Below are positions 8,724 to 17,397 of a stretch of 64,000 bases of DNA, in pieces. How positions within the stretch are numbered: the first letter of the stretch is position 1; each line of letters opens with the position of its first letter. The DNA is from an uncultured Dyadobacter sp. GTDB lineage: Bacteria; Bacteroidota; Bacteroidia; Cytophagales; Spirosomataceae. Location: contig NZ_CAMLSE010000001.1 in the NCBI RefSeq assembly GCF_946482605.1, forward strand, positions 310,001 to 374,000, in the 5' to 3' direction. The notes under the pieces were generated by a model. It searched no databases, was not told the origin of the DNA, and was given only the letters and a program-made list of their open reading frames with translations. The translations under genes were made by a program, and so were the position numbers.

Positions 8724-9761
8724 CTATCTGCAAACCCCGCCCCGGATGGTTACCTGGTCTCCATCGACTTTGTATTTGAAAGCATTTGAAATACTTAACA
8801 GTTTGAGTACATCCCTAAGTGTGGCACCTTCATTGAAACTTGCCATCACACGGCAATTGTTCAGCTCGTTACCCGGCATTTCGATCCTGACCTCGTAATG
8901 TTCTTCCAGCCGGGCTACTACTTCCCGATAGGTATTGTTCCGGAAAACCAGCTGGTCTTTGCGCCACGCCCCGATATCGTACGTGCTAACGATGTCGATA
9001 TACGTTTCGTCTTTTTCTGTGTTGATCACCAGCTCCTGTTGGGGTGTCAGCTGTGTGATCCGGATGGGGTCGCCCTTGTCAATTTCCTTACTTACCTCCA
9101 CTTTTCCGGTCGCAACCGATACGGAGGCTGTTTCTTCGCCTTTGTAGGCCCTTACATCGAATGACGTTCCGAGCACCCGTGTCGACAACTTGTTACTCTT
9201 CACGATAAACGGCTTTTCCGGGTCGGGGACTACGTCGAAAAATGCTTCCCCTTCCAGATAAACCTGCCTTTGATCGCCTTCAAACGCTTTGGGGTACTGT
9301 ATTTTGCTGTTTTTGTTGAGCCATACATGCGATCCGTCGGGTAAAGTAACGTTTACGACTCCGTGGTCGCTGCTGGCTCTGGTTTCCAGGGCTATGCCAG
9401 GTACTTTTCGTTCGCCATGTTTCCAGTTCACCAGAAAGTACCCTAACCCGATCAGCAGGACTACGCTGGCAGCGGCCATCCAGGAAGTGATTTTGAAATA
9501 CCGGAACCTGGCCGGTGCTTCATCCTCCGCTGCTCCTTCCTGGCCGGCAATCAGTCCATGCAGCCTCGACAAGCCGCCTTCCACATTCAATACCGGATCG
9601 TTTTCCGGTTCTTTTTCCTGCTTCCATGCCGCTTCTATCTGTCGGAACAGCAGCATGTTATCGTATTCTTCAAGCCACCATTCCATCGCCAGTTTTTCTT
9701 CCGGGCTGCATTCGCCAGCCAAATACTTGGCGATAAGGGGCCATGGTGTGTGATCAGACAT
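8724..9761 (-). CDS. FecR-family anti-sigma factor (locus 1)
   Basis: 345 residues from the ATG at 9759-9761; the codon before it is TTG and would add one residue. There is a cytoplasmic N-terminal region, one transmembrane helix (about residues 93-113, 'WMAAASVVLLIGLGYFLVNW'), a periplasmic FecR domain ('VTLPDGSHVWLNKNSKIQYP', 'VYLEGEAFFDV', 'VLGTSFDVRAY') and a C-terminal DUF4974-type STN-like domain ('YREVVARLEEHYEVRIEM'). It should hold the ECF sigma factor inactive until the SusC transporter signals. It lies between the sigma gene (70 bases upstream) and susC (120 bases downstream). Confidence 0.94.
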   Translation of the reverse strand: MSDHTPWPLIAKYLAGECSPEEKLAMEWWLEEYDNMLLFRQIEAAWKQEKEPENDPVLNVEGGLSRLHGLIAGQEGAAEDEAPARFRYFKITSWMAAASVVLLIGLGYFLVNWKHGERKVPGIALETRASSDHGVVNVTLPDGSHVWLNKNSKIQYPKAFEGDQRQVYLEGEAFFDVVPDPEKPFIVKSNKLSTRVLGTSFDVRAYKGEETASVSVATGKVEVSKEIDKGDPIRITQLTPQQELVINTEKDETYIDIVSTYDIGAWRKDQLVFRNNTYREVVARLEEHYEVRIEMPGNELNNCRVMASFNEGATLRDVLKLLSISNAFKYKVDGDQVTIRGGVCR

Positions 9762-9830
9762 CAAGTTCAGAGCTTTCTAATGTTAGGACAAATAAAAAAT
9801 GGGGATACCCCCATCCTTCCAGAATTTTTT

Positions 9831-10373
9831 TTAAATCTGATAAGTTTTTTGCAGAAGTTTCAGTTGCTTAATGGCTTTACCCATTTGATTTTCTACTGTT
9901 TTGGAGGAAAGCGAGAGGATTTCGGCGATTTCGTTGTAGGTGAAACCTTCAAAGCGGTTCAGTTGAAAGATCGCCTTTCTTTTTTGGGGAAGATAATTGA
10001 TGAGGTCAGTAATGCGGGTTTCGAGCTCGTGGTACATCAGCTCGTCGTCCGGGCCGGGTGTTTCCCCAACGATATCATCACTGAGCTCCTCCATGACGTG
10101 TTTTTCCTGCTTCATATAGTTAAAGCAGGTGTGCCGGGTTGCAGTGAAAAGGTACGACCGGACATTTTTCTCAACCGTCAGGCTCTCGCGTTTCTCCCAG
10201 ATCCTGAAAAAAACATCGGCTACGATCTCTTCGGCGAGGTCTTTGCGGTTATTCAGGTACGTTGCAAAGCGGCATAGCGAGTAATAGTATTTTCTGAAAA
10301 GGCAATCCAGAGCCCGGTTATCTCCTTGTTTGATCAGGGAAATGAGAAGCAAATCGTCCTGGCCGTTCATCAT
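9831..10373 (-). CDS. ECF RNA polymerase sigma-70 factor (locus 1)
   Basis: 180 residues. Region 2 is seen in 'LFRKYYYSLCRFATYLN' and 'AEEIVADVFFRIWEKR', region 4 in 'INYLPQKRKAIFQLNRFEGFTYNEIAEILSLSSKTVENQMGKAI'. It belongs to the Bacteroidota FecI-like group paired with FecR and SusC. A second ATG directly follows the first, so the start is 10373 or 10370. Target promoters probably include that of the downstream susC-susD pair. Confidence 0.95.
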   Translation of the reverse strand: MMNGQDDLLLISLIKQGDNRALDCLFRKYYYSLCRFATYLNNRKDLAEEIVADVFFRIWEKRESLTVEKNVRSYLFTATRHTCFNYMKQEKHVMEELSDDIVGETPGPDDELMYHELETRITDLINYLPQKRKAIFQLNRFEGFTYNEIAEILSLSSKTVENQMGKAIKQLKLLQKTYQI

Positions 10374-10567
10374 ACTGCGGTGGCTAATTAGGTATCAGGT
10401 AATTCAAAAACTATATGTAGTGATCTTATCGAGCGCCCGGAGTGATCGGCAATATTAATATTTTACTTTCAAGAGTAGTCAATTCTCGCGCAGAAAATTA
10501 AAATAGTAATATTTTCTTTGGTATATCCTAAATAGTAACGAAGAATAGCTTTATGATTTCTAAAATT

Positions 10568-10632
10568 AAAAAAGTTGCTGGAAATAAGCGCCAATCGCCG
10601 AAAATAATATTCCATATCGTCATTTCAGCAAC
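10568..10632 (-). terminator. Possible terminator of the lactonase-family gene
   Basis: On the minus strand, GTTGCTG-type arms (10626-10632 and 10574-10580, extended by an A/T-rich stretch with one bulge) close a loop of about 40 bases and are followed by TTTTTTAATTTT. It lies about 40 bases after the stop codon. The long loop lowers confidence. The rest of 10374-10671 is AT-rich and has no gene that I can support. Confidence 0.45.
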
Positions 10633-10671
10633 TGGCGCCCATTTTATCCAGCGAGGGAAGTTGTCTTGCAA

Positions 10672-11775
10672 TTAGTTCAGAAACAGCTGTTTCACACACA
10701 CGGGTGTCGGTACGCTGATCTCTTTCCCGGTATAAGTCAATTGGCCGGTAGCGGCATCACGTTTGAAGAACACGGCATTGTCGTTGTCGCGGTTGGTGAC
10801 GATCGCGAACTCGCCTTTGGCATCGATCAGAAAGTTCCTCGGATGCTTGCCGTGGGTGTCGGCGTGGCCGGCTACGGTCAGCTTGCCGGTTTTGGCATCC
10901 ACACCGTAAATGGCGAGGCTTTCGTGCCCGCGGTTGGACGCATACAGAAACTTGCCGTCGGGCGAAAAATGGATGTCCGCAGCGTAGCTTTTACCCGTGA
11001 AGGAGGATGGCAGCATAGTGATCCGCTCCATGGGTACCAGCGCTCCGGAACCTTTCACGATCTGGAAGGAATTCACGACCGACGCCAGCTCACCCGCCGA
11101 GTAGCCGAAGTTTCCATTGGGATGGATAGCGAAATGGCGAGGGCCGTCGCCGGCTTTCACCTCCGCATAAGGTACCGCTCCCGGGGTTAGTTTACCTGTT
11201 TTAGGATCTACCGCGTATACCATGATCTTGTCGATACCCAGGTCCGACGCATAAATGTACTTGCCGTCGGCAGATGGGATAATGGAGTGCATGTGCGGTT
11301 TCTGGTCTGCGGCACCCTTGTCCTGGATCGTATCCGCCAATGCGCCGATACTGCCGTCCTGGTTAAGTTTGTACACCGCGAGGTCGCCGCTGCCGTAGTT
11401 GGAGAGGTAAATGAATCTCCCTTTCGGGTCCACGCTGACGTGGCAGGGGCCGCGACCCTGCGCAGGCTGGCTGTTCAATGCGGTCAGCTTACCGGTAGCC
11501 TGGTCGATGGCGAATGCCGATACGGTGCTGTTGCCTTCATTGGCAGCGTAGAGATACTTTTTGTTGGGATGGAATTCGAGGAACGATGGGCTGGTCTTGC
11601 TCGTCAGCACCTGCAATTCTTTGAAGGAATAGTTGCTGCGGTCGAATTCGTATACATAAATGCCTTCACCCTTTTGCGTATAGGTACCCAGGTACAGTAT
11701 TTCCTTCTTCGATTTTTGTGCAAATGTCGTCATCGCAGCCAATAAAAAGATGAATGAAAGAATGGTTCGTTTCAT
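10672..11775 (-). CDS. Lactonase-family (6-phosphogluconolactonase-like) seven-bladed propeller protein, exported
   Basis: 367 residues with a signal peptide (MKRTILSFIFLLAAMTTFAQ). Repeating blade motifs of the YbhE/Pgl family are clear: 'LYLGTYTQKGEGIYVYEFD', 'PSFLEFHPNKKYLYAANEG', 'GPCHVSVDPKGRFIYLSNYG', 'GDGPRHFAIHPNGNFGYSAGE' and 'HPRNFLIDAKGEFAIVTNRD'. Cytoplasmic members hydrolyse 6-phosphogluconolactone. An exported member more likely acts on another sugar lactone or only binds ligand. The gene stands alone on the minus strand, with 190 bases separating it from the CBM9-like gene upstream. Confidence 0.88.
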   Translation of the reverse strand: MKRTILSFIFLLAAMTTFAQKSKKEILYLGTYTQKGEGIYVYEFDRSNYSFKELQVLTSKTSPSFLEFHPNKKYLYAANEGNSTVSAFAIDQATGKLTALNSQPAQGRGPCHVSVDPKGRFIYLSNYGSGDLAVYKLNQDGSIGALADTIQDKGAADQKPHMHSIIPSADGKYIYASDLGIDKIMVYAVDPKTGKLTPGAVPYAEVKAGDGPRHFAIHPNGNFGYSAGELASVVNSFQIVKGSGALVPMERITMLPSSFTGKSYAADIHFSPDGKFLYASNRGHESLAIYGVDAKTGKLTVAGHADTHGKHPRNFLIDAKGEFAIVTNRDNDNAVFFKRDAATGQLTYTGKEISVPTPVCVKQLFLN

Positions 11776-11965
11776 GATTAATGATTGATAATAATGTTGT
11801 TAATGTTAAAGTACGTGTTTCAGGTAACTCCTGACGAAGTTTCGCATTGGATATGTTAGCGTTTTGCTATAAACCGGGTGGTTCCTCCGGACCTGTCGTT
11901 TCGCCCCGGAGGCACATCCTGTTTACGATATCATTTCAGGCTCCGTAGGTGCCGCCTGATCGGCC

Positions 11966-12703
11966 CTATTCGAATACGAGTGTGCCGAACTTGTTGAATT
12001 CGTGAAAGCTGCCACCGGTTTTCTGCCAGGAGTAATAGGTAGGTTCACCGTCGTAATCGATGCGGTAGAAGTTTCCCCGCCATTTTTCCCCGGACTTGGG
12101 TGCCGTATTGGCAATCGGGTTCATCAATGCGAACGGGATAAAAAACTCCGCTTTCCAGCCTTCGACCGAAGCCATGCTCTTTTTCTGGCCGCCCTGCGCA
12201 CTGGTGGCGTGCTGCACCATGTTGCGTTCGGTGTAATGCCAGGGTTTCCATCCCTGCGCCCTTCCTTTGATGTTGGGGACGAGGATAGCGAGTTCGTAAT
12301 TGAGCGGGGAAAGCTCGTATTCCAGGTAAATGGGGACCGATGTGTCGGGCCAAAGGAATACTTCCACGACGTCCTCCTTGAACAATGCGCCGAAGTCTTC
12401 CAGGATGGTTGACGTGAGTTTCTGGTCGGTGCAGTCGAAAAGGAAATACATGCCTTTGTCGGAGTACATCACCTTGACGCGCGTCGGGAATTGCTTGCCG
12501 GGTGCCGGCTGATTGGGGCCCTTCTGAACGGTGATGCTGAACCACTGCGCGGCGGACCAGTTAGAGGCGGTGCCTTCGCCATTTACCTTGAAGTCGGTGG
12601 TCTTCCGGACCGTCAGCGAAGAGTCGGGAACGGGGCTGGCAGCGCGTCCCCGGTTCATGAAACTGCATGCAAGCAGCCCCACGAGAACAAATTTTTTAAA
12701 CAT
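11966..12703 (-). CDS. CBM9-like carbohydrate-binding protein, exported
   Basis: 245 residues with a signal peptide (MFKKFVLVGLLACSFMNRGRA). The mature chain matches the carbohydrate-binding family 9-like/DOMON-type sandwich: 'NWSAAQWFSITVQKG', 'RVKVMYSDKGMYFLFDCTDQ', 'LFKEDVVEVFLWPDTSVPIYLEYELSP', 'SVEGWKAEFFIPFALMNP' and 'WRGNFYRIDYDGEPTYYSWQKTGGSFHEFNKFGTLVF'. No catalytic domain is attached. Such single-domain proteins are common beside Sus systems. The ligand is unknown. Confidence 0.82.
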   Translation of the reverse strand: MFKKFVLVGLLACSFMNRGRAASPVPDSSLTVRKTTDFKVNGEGTASNWSAAQWFSITVQKGPNQPAPGKQFPTRVKVMYSDKGMYFLFDCTDQKLTSTILEDFGALFKEDVVEVFLWPDTSVPIYLEYELSPLNYELAILVPNIKGRAQGWKPWHYTERNMVQHATSAQGGQKKSMASVEGWKAEFFIPFALMNPIANTAPKSGEKWRGNFYRIDYDGEPTYYSWQKTGGSFHEFNKFGTLVFE

Positions 12704-12942
12704 TCATCAAAAAGGGTTAGGATTGGGAAAATGCTTCAGATGTTACCAAGTGTGTTCATTTGCAGTCAGATGTGCCATTGTGTAGCCTGCCGGAAAGGCA
12801 TTCCGACAGATATTCTGCCGATTTTTTTTCTCTCCGGCAATTTCAAGAGGTTTTTACATTTTACCAAATCATTATTTTTGTAGTGTCAATTATTCATGAA
12901 ATCTTTCGACAGGAAAGAATAACCGTTGGAGTAGTAATTTAA

Positions 12943-12950
12943 TAATTTTG
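12943..12950 (+). promoter_or_regulatory. Bacteroidota -7 box (TAATTTTG)
   Basis: A perfect TAnnTTTG match 42 bases before the ATG at 12993. No good -33 TTG lies at the usual spacing. It includes the TTG at 12948, which makes that codon an unlikely translation start. The remainder of the 12704-12992 gap is the divergent leader of the CBM9-like and acidic-protein genes and has no other gene. Confidence 0.5.
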
Positions 12951-12992
12951 GGTCGTACGTTTAAAATTGAACCTTTTAACAAAGAAACCGTC

Positions 12993-13280
12993 ATGATACG
13001 CGAAAGTGGAGAACTGGCCTTTGCTGACATCAGCGAGGCAATTTTAGAACCAGCTGTTTTCCCTGACTACCAAGGGAGCACGAAAAACACCCGTCCGGTA
13101 GCGCAAGATCCGTACGGAGATGATGACGAGGATGAGGAGGAAGACGATGATCGGATCGATGACGAGAAAGTAATCGACGAGTATGATGAAGATATAGATG
13201 ACCGCGAGGTGGTGATCGAGGATGGAGATGAATTGCTGAGAAGGCTCGACGATTTCGAAGACGACGACGACGATTTTTGA
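12993..13280 (+). CDS. Small highly acidic protein of unknown function
   Basis: 95 residues from the ATG at 12993 (MIRESGELAFADISEAILEP). The upstream TTG at 12948 is rejected because it lies inside a -7 promoter box. The N-terminal 40 residues have ordinary composition. From about residue 45 the chain is dominated by Asp and Glu with a few Arg/Lys ('DPYGDDDEDEEEDDDRIDDE') and it ends DDDDDF. No signal peptide or membrane segment is present. Such a polyanionic tail could mimic nucleic acid or bind a basic protein or metal ions, but I do not recognise the family. It is a single-gene unit with its own promoter box and terminator. Confidence 0.72.
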   Translation: MIRESGELAFADISEAILEPAVFPDYQGSTKNTRPVAQDPYGDDDEDEEEDDDRIDDEKVIDEYDEDIDDREVVIEDGDELLRRLDDFEDDDDDF

Positions 13281-13304
13281 TAATCTGTTTGATATAGCCG
13301 ACAG

Positions 13305-13335
13305 GCCCCCCAGAAATGCTCTGCGGGGGCTTTTT
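13305..13335 (+). terminator. Intrinsic terminator of the acidic-protein gene
   Basis: GCCCCC...GGGGGC stem (13305-13330, interior AGA/TCT pairing) followed by TTTTT, starting about 25 bases after the stop codon. Confidence 0.88.
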
Positions 13336-13414
13336 GTTGCTAGCCTATGAGTAATGCAAAGCGGATTGTGACTTATTCAGCTAAATTGTTTAATTCCTCA
13401 CCTTTCCTAAACCC

Positions 13415-14950
13415 ATGCGTTCCAATCAACCAAATGTTACACAAAGCATTACGCAGGTAATTGCTGCATCTTCTTTAGGTACTTTAATCGAGTGGTATGA
13501 TTTCTACATTTTCGGGAGCCTGGCGGTCATTATTGGCCAGCAGCTTTTTCCCAGCGACGCCGGTGCATCGGCATTGATCAACACCCTGGCAATATTTGCA
13601 GCCGGGTTCATTGTGCGGCCTTTCGGGGCATTGGTTTTCGGTCGCCTGGGCGATCTGATCGGCCGGAAATACACGTTTTTGCTGACGCTCGTGCTCATGG
13701 GCGGTTCTACTTTCCTGATCGGACTGATTCCTTCCTATTCCAGCATCGGCTATGCGGCGCCGATCCTGGTCCTGATCCTGCGCCTGGTGCAGGGCCTCGC
13801 GCTCGGAGGTGAATACGGGGGCGCAGCCACGTACGTAGCCGAGCACGCACCCGTAGGCAGGCGGGGTTTTTTCACCAGCTGGATCCAGACCACGGCTACG
13901 TTGGGCCTGTTCCTTTCGCTCGGCGTGATCGTTCTGACGAAAAATCTGCTGGGTGCGAAAGCATTCGCCGACTGGGGCTGGCGTATCCCATTCCTGGTAT
14001 CGATCCTGCTGGTGGTGGTGTCGATTTACATCCGGATGAAAATGCACGAGTCGCCGGTATTTTCCAAACTCAAAGCGGAAGGCAAGATATCGGCCAACCC
14101 GTTGAAAGAGAGCTTTCAGAAAAAGGCAAACTTTAAAATGGTACTGGTCGCATTGTTCGGTGCTACGATGGGGCAGGGGGTCGTATGGTACACCGGGCAG
14201 TTCTATGCGCAGTCGTTCCTCGAAAACACCTGTAAACTGGATTTCAACGAGTCGCGATACATTCTCCTGTGGGCAATCGTGTTTGCGACGCCATTCTTCG
14301 TCATTTTTGGGTCGTGGAGCGATAAGGTGGGGCGCAAATGGATTATGCTTACCGGTATGCTGCTGGGGGTTGTCTGTTACAGGCCCATTTACCAGTATTT
14401 TCTGGATGTTACCAATGTCAGGGAAATGCAAAAGACCATGCTGCTGAACGAGTCTGCGCCGACGGTGGAGCGCGGGCTCGTTAAAGATAAACTTGACTCG
14501 CTGATCACCACAACAGTTACCAAAACGCTGACCAACGGGATGACTTTCAAGGAGTCGAAAGTGGAGGTTATTCCGGAAGATGTGCTGGCAACGGTACCTG
14601 AGCCCGAAATGGTGATTAAGGACGTAACGCTTTCGAGTCAATCGTATATCATGGTGATCCTGCTGGTATTCTTCCAGGTAGTATTGGTTACGATGGTGTA
14701 TGGGCCTATTGCAGCGTTCCTGGTGGAGCTCTTTCCAACCCAGATCCGCTATACCTCCATGTCGTTGCCCTACCATATCGGGAACGGGGTGTTCGGAGGG
14801 CTGGTACCTTTCATTGCGACGCTCATTGCCTCATTCCAGGGGTCTACGCCGCTTTCGGGGCTGTGGTACCCGATTGGCATTGCGGCATTGTCATTTGTGA
14901 TCGGAGCCGTCTATATCGACAACCGCCGCGACGACAATGTAATGGACTGA
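13415..14950 (+). CDS. MFS transporter, metabolite:H+ symporter (MHS) type
   Basis: 511 residues with 12 predicted membrane helices. MHS/sugar-porter landmarks are visible: 'SSLGTLIEWYDFYIFGSLA' in helix 1, 'FGALVFGRLGDLIGRKYTF' in loop 2-3, 'LRLVQGLALGGEYGGAATYVAEHAP' in helix 4, and 'GSWSDKVGRKWIMLTGMLLG' in the second half. A hydrophilic insert of about 85 residues before helix 9-10 (around 330-415) is longer than in KgtP or ProP. The family imports organic acids or betaines with protons; the substrate here is unknown. The next gene encodes a tiny membrane protein and is probably co-transcribed. Confidence 0.92.
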   Translation: MRSNQPNVTQSITQVIAASSLGTLIEWYDFYIFGSLAVIIGQQLFPSDAGASALINTLAIFAAGFIVRPFGALVFGRLGDLIGRKYTFLLTLVLMGGSTFLIGLIPSYSSIGYAAPILVLILRLVQGLALGGEYGGAATYVAEHAPVGRRGFFTSWIQTTATLGLFLSLGVIVLTKNLLGAKAFADWGWRIPFLVSILLVVVSIYIRMKMHESPVFSKLKAEGKISANPLKESFQKKANFKMVLVALFGATMGQGVVWYTGQFYAQSFLENTCKLDFNESRYILLWAIVFATPFFVIFGSWSDKVGRKWIMLTGMLLGVVCYRPIYQYFLDVTNVREMQKTMLLNESAPTVERGLVKDKLDSLITTTVTKTLTNGMTFKESKVEVIPEDVLATVPEPEMVIKDVTLSSQSYIMVILLVFFQVVLVTMVYGPIAAFLVELFPTQIRYTSMSLPYHIGNGVFGGLVPFIATLIASFQGSTPLSGLWYPIGIAALSFVIGAVYIDNRRDDNVMD

Positions 14951-14990
14951 GTATTTCAAAAGAATTTGTCATTTAAATAATTAATATAAA

Positions 14991-15242
14991 ATGAGTGCAT
15001 TAAAAAAAATGCTGGGTCTTGTGTGGATGTTGCTGGGACCTGCAATCATTATTTTCCTCTTCATGCAGGCCGTCGACAAGATCGGAGAAGCGGCAGAAGG
15101 CATCGCCCGCACCAACACCACGCTCCAGTGGGCGATCATCATCCTGATATTCATTCCCATTTGTACCGGACTTGTCATTTTCGGCAACTACGCCTGGAAA
15201 GGGGAATACGATCACCTGCCGGAGAGTTCGGCGGAGCTGTGA
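14991..15242 (+). CDS. Small two-helix membrane protein (DUF6814-like) paired with the MHS transporter
   Basis: 83 residues with two hydrophobic helices (about 8-26 'LGLVWMLLGPAIIIFLFMQ' and 46-66 'WAIIILIFIPICTGLVIFG') and the connecting loop 'AVDKIGEAAEGIARTNTT'. It starts 40 bases after the MHS transporter stop codon, with no terminator between. I believe this small family is catalogued as DUF6814 and recurs next to MFS transporters in Bacteroidota. A role as an accessory or stability subunit of the transporter is inference. Confidence 0.75.
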   Translation: MSALKKMLGLVWMLLGPAIIIFLFMQAVDKIGEAAEGIARTNTTLQWAIIILIFIPICTGLVIFGNYAWKGEYDHLPESSAEL

Positions 15243-15243
15243 G

Positions 15244-15496
15244 AATTTTGAATGACTGAATGATTGAATGATTGAATGCGTGAGTGATAATCTGTTGAAT
15301 GAGCAGGCGGGGTATGGAGAATTCGCCTTGGAGTGGAAACTTACTGTCGGTCGATAAGATTATGTTTATATTGTCCGGTCGGAAGGTTTGAGTTTACCAA
15401 ATGTTTGCTCATCGCTCCGGCGACCGTGCTACTAATCATTCACAATCCTGCGGCTCGTTCAATTATTCGGTCATTCAATCATTCAATCATTCATCA
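15244..15496. repeat. Paired GAATGA/TCATTC octamer arrays (copy A of a dispersed element)
   Basis: The left array (15244-15285) repeats GAATGATT-like octamers; the right array (15458-15496) carries the reverse complement TCATTCAA, so the two form an inverted pair around about 170 bases with no gene. The first 20 bases (AATTTTGAATGACTGAATGA) are identical to the reverse complement of 56115-56134 in the element before araB. ATTCGGTCATTCA at 15465-15477 also recurs at 56101-56113. The thiolase start codon follows 4 bases after the right array. Confidence 0.7.
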
Positions 15497-15500
15497 ACCC

Positions 15501-16679
15501 ATGAACGAAGTATTCATTTTATCCGCCGCCCGGACTCCTATCGGTAGTTTTGGCGGGACACTTTCTTCTGTTTCAGCTCCGAAATTGGGGGCAACCGCCA
15601 TTCAGGGTGCTATTTTCAAATCCGGCGTTGAGCCTGCGGCTGTCGATGAAGTGCTGATGGGCAATGTCTTATCCGCCAATCTGGGGCAGGCTCCTGCCCG
15701 ACAGGCGGCGGTGTATGCCGGGTTACCTCCTTCGGTAATTTGCACTACGGTCAACAAGGTCTGTGCTTCCGGCATGAAAGCGGTTGTCTTTGGGGCGCAA
15801 TCCATTCAACTGGGCGATGCGGAGATCGTAGTAGCCGGCGGAATGGAAAATATGTCACAAGTCCCGTACTACCTGCCGAAGGCAAGAAATGGCTACGGAT
15901 ATGGGCATGGCGAGGTGATCGACGGGCTACTGAAAGATGGCCTGACCGACGTTTATGATCAGATAGGCATGGGTGTTTGCGGCGATCAGACCGCTTTGAA
16001 ATACAATATCTCTCGGGAAGAGCAGGACGCTTATGCGATCAGGTCCTATCAACGTAGCGCCGAGGCTACCGGAAATGGTTATTTCGCGGGGGAGATTGTG
16101 CCTGTGGAGATTGCCGGCAAAGGCGGCGAAATTACTACGATTATTGAGGATGAGGAGTACAAACGGGTCAAGTTCGAAAAAATCCCATTGTTGAAACCCG
16201 TATTCTCAAAAGACGGAACAGTGACCGCAGCGAATGCGTCGACGATCAACGACGGTGCCGCTGCATTGGTACTCGTCGGCGGGGCTACCGTCCAAGCGGG
16301 CAATCTGAAACCAGTGGCGCGCATTGTCGCCTACGCCGATGCCGAGCAGGAGCCGGCCTGGTTTACCACGACGCCCGTTCTGGCTGCGGAAAAGGTTTTG
16401 AAAAAAGCGGGACTGTCACTTTCCGATATCGACTATTTCGAAGTAAATGAGGCTTTTGCAGTAGTCGCACTTGCCTACATCCATGCATTGAAACTGGATC
16501 CGGAAAAGGTGAATGTACTGGGAGGAGCTGTTTCGCTGGGGCATCCATTGGGTGCGTCCGGAGCGCGCATTATCACCACATTGCTGTCGGTGCTGGAAAA
16601 GAATCAAGGGCGATATGGTCTTGCCGCCATTTGCAATGGTGGGGGAGGAGCATCCGCAATTATCGTGGAACGGCTGTAA
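15501..16679 (+). CDS. Acetyl-CoA C-acetyltransferase (thiolase)
   Basis: 392 residues from the ATG at 15501; the in-frame extension upstream runs through repeat sequence and is not credible. The chain opens with the thiolase signature MNEVFILSAARTPIGSFGG. The nucleophile is the Cys in 'NKVCASGMKAV' (about residue 89). The C-terminal catalytic pair is 'LGHPLGASGARI' (His) and 'AAICNGGGGASA' (Cys). 'NEAFAVVALAY' completes the active site. It is a cytoplasmic enzyme condensing or cleaving acetoacetyl-CoA; synthetic or degradative use cannot be told from sequence. It stands as a single gene behind the octamer repeat. Confidence 0.96.
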   Translation: MNEVFILSAARTPIGSFGGTLSSVSAPKLGATAIQGAIFKSGVEPAAVDEVLMGNVLSANLGQAPARQAAVYAGLPPSVICTTVNKVCASGMKAVVFGAQSIQLGDAEIVVAGGMENMSQVPYYLPKARNGYGYGHGEVIDGLLKDGLTDVYDQIGMGVCGDQTALKYNISREEQDAYAIRSYQRSAEATGNGYFAGEIVPVEIAGKGGEITTIIEDEEYKRVKFEKIPLLKPVFSKDGTVTAANASTINDGAAALVLVGGATVQAGNLKPVARIVAYADAEQEPAWFTTTPVLAAEKVLKKAGLSLSDIDYFEVNEAFAVVALAYIHALKLDPEKVNVLGGAVSLGHPLGASGARIITTLLSVLEKNQGRYGLAAICNGGGGASAIIVERL

Positions 16680-16682
16680 GAA

Positions 16683-17186
16683 TCAGCGGATCAGCACTTT
16701 CAGGCGGTTGTAAAAACCGGTGCTTTTGAAAGTGAAGGTTTTGTGCAGAATGTAATTGCTGATAAAGCTGAAACACATTCCGATCACGTAGCACACCATT
16801 TCGGTCACATTGACTTCCTTTTTGGCAAAGGGAAACCTTACTTTATACATTTCCATTCCCATATAGTCGATCAGCAATTTAGACGAACCGATGGTGAATG
16901 CCCAGGTGATAAAGAGGGAGACCATCGACACCATCAGGAACTTGACCATTTCGCGGCGGGTCTGATTGCTGCGCCGTGCGTCGAAGGCAAAAAGCTTCGT
17001 CAATGTAAAGCCCCACACAAAACCGACAAGGTAGGAAGGGACGATGGATTCGCTCCAGGAGATGTTGAACCAATCCTGAATAAGACTGCTGGAAACTAAC
17101 TGGATCAATGCACCGGTACCCGCAACAAGAAAATAGGCTATAATATCTTTGGGATTGAAAATCTTGCTTTGCTTTGGTTGGGCCAC
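16683..17186 (-). CDS. GtrA-family membrane protein
   Basis: 167 residues from a GTG at 17184-17186; no in-frame ATG lies nearby. Four transmembrane helices in the GtrA pattern: 'IIAYFLVAGTGALIQLVSSS', 'SYLVGFVWGFTLTKLFAF', 'FLMVSMVSLFITWAFTIG' and 'MVCYVIGMCFSFISNYILHKTFTF'. The closing 'SNYILHKTFTF' is the most typical family motif. GtrA proteins take part in moving lipid-linked sugars for cell-surface glycosylation. No glycosyltransferase lies next to it. It converges with the thiolase gene, 3 bases between stop codons. Confidence 0.86.
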   Translation of the reverse strand: MAQPKQSKIFNPKDIIAYFLVAGTGALIQLVSSSLIQDWFNISWSESIVPSYLVGFVWGFTLTKLFAFDARRSNQTRREMVKFLMVSMVSLFITWAFTIGSSKLLIDYMGMEMYKVRFPFAKKEVNVTEMVCYVIGMCFSFISNYILHKTFTFKSTGFYNRLKVLIR

Positions 17187-17397
17187 TGGTGTGATAGTTA
17201 GTTAGAAAGGCGTTTACTCGAATGAGGCCCCAATATTAGAAAGAAAATGATCTGGAAACAAAACCGCTCTCCGATTTTGAGTGAATGGATTTCCGACTCA
17301 AACGGGGTGATATGGTACTGTTTTTGTAACCCGATGGTAAAGCTGTTTCCGGTCATGCGCTTCCGGGAATTTTCATGTAACCCCAATCGGTATCATT

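Noticed and set aside
13484..14776. 430-residue open frame antisense to the MHS transporter
   Set aside because: It mirrors a well-supported membrane protein gene, is rich in His, Gln and Arg with no domain, and is the usual shadow of a GC-balanced coding region.
15333..15500. N-terminal extension of the thiolase
   Set aside because: Translates the repeat array (IIRSFNHSIIHQP) before a perfect family start at 15501.
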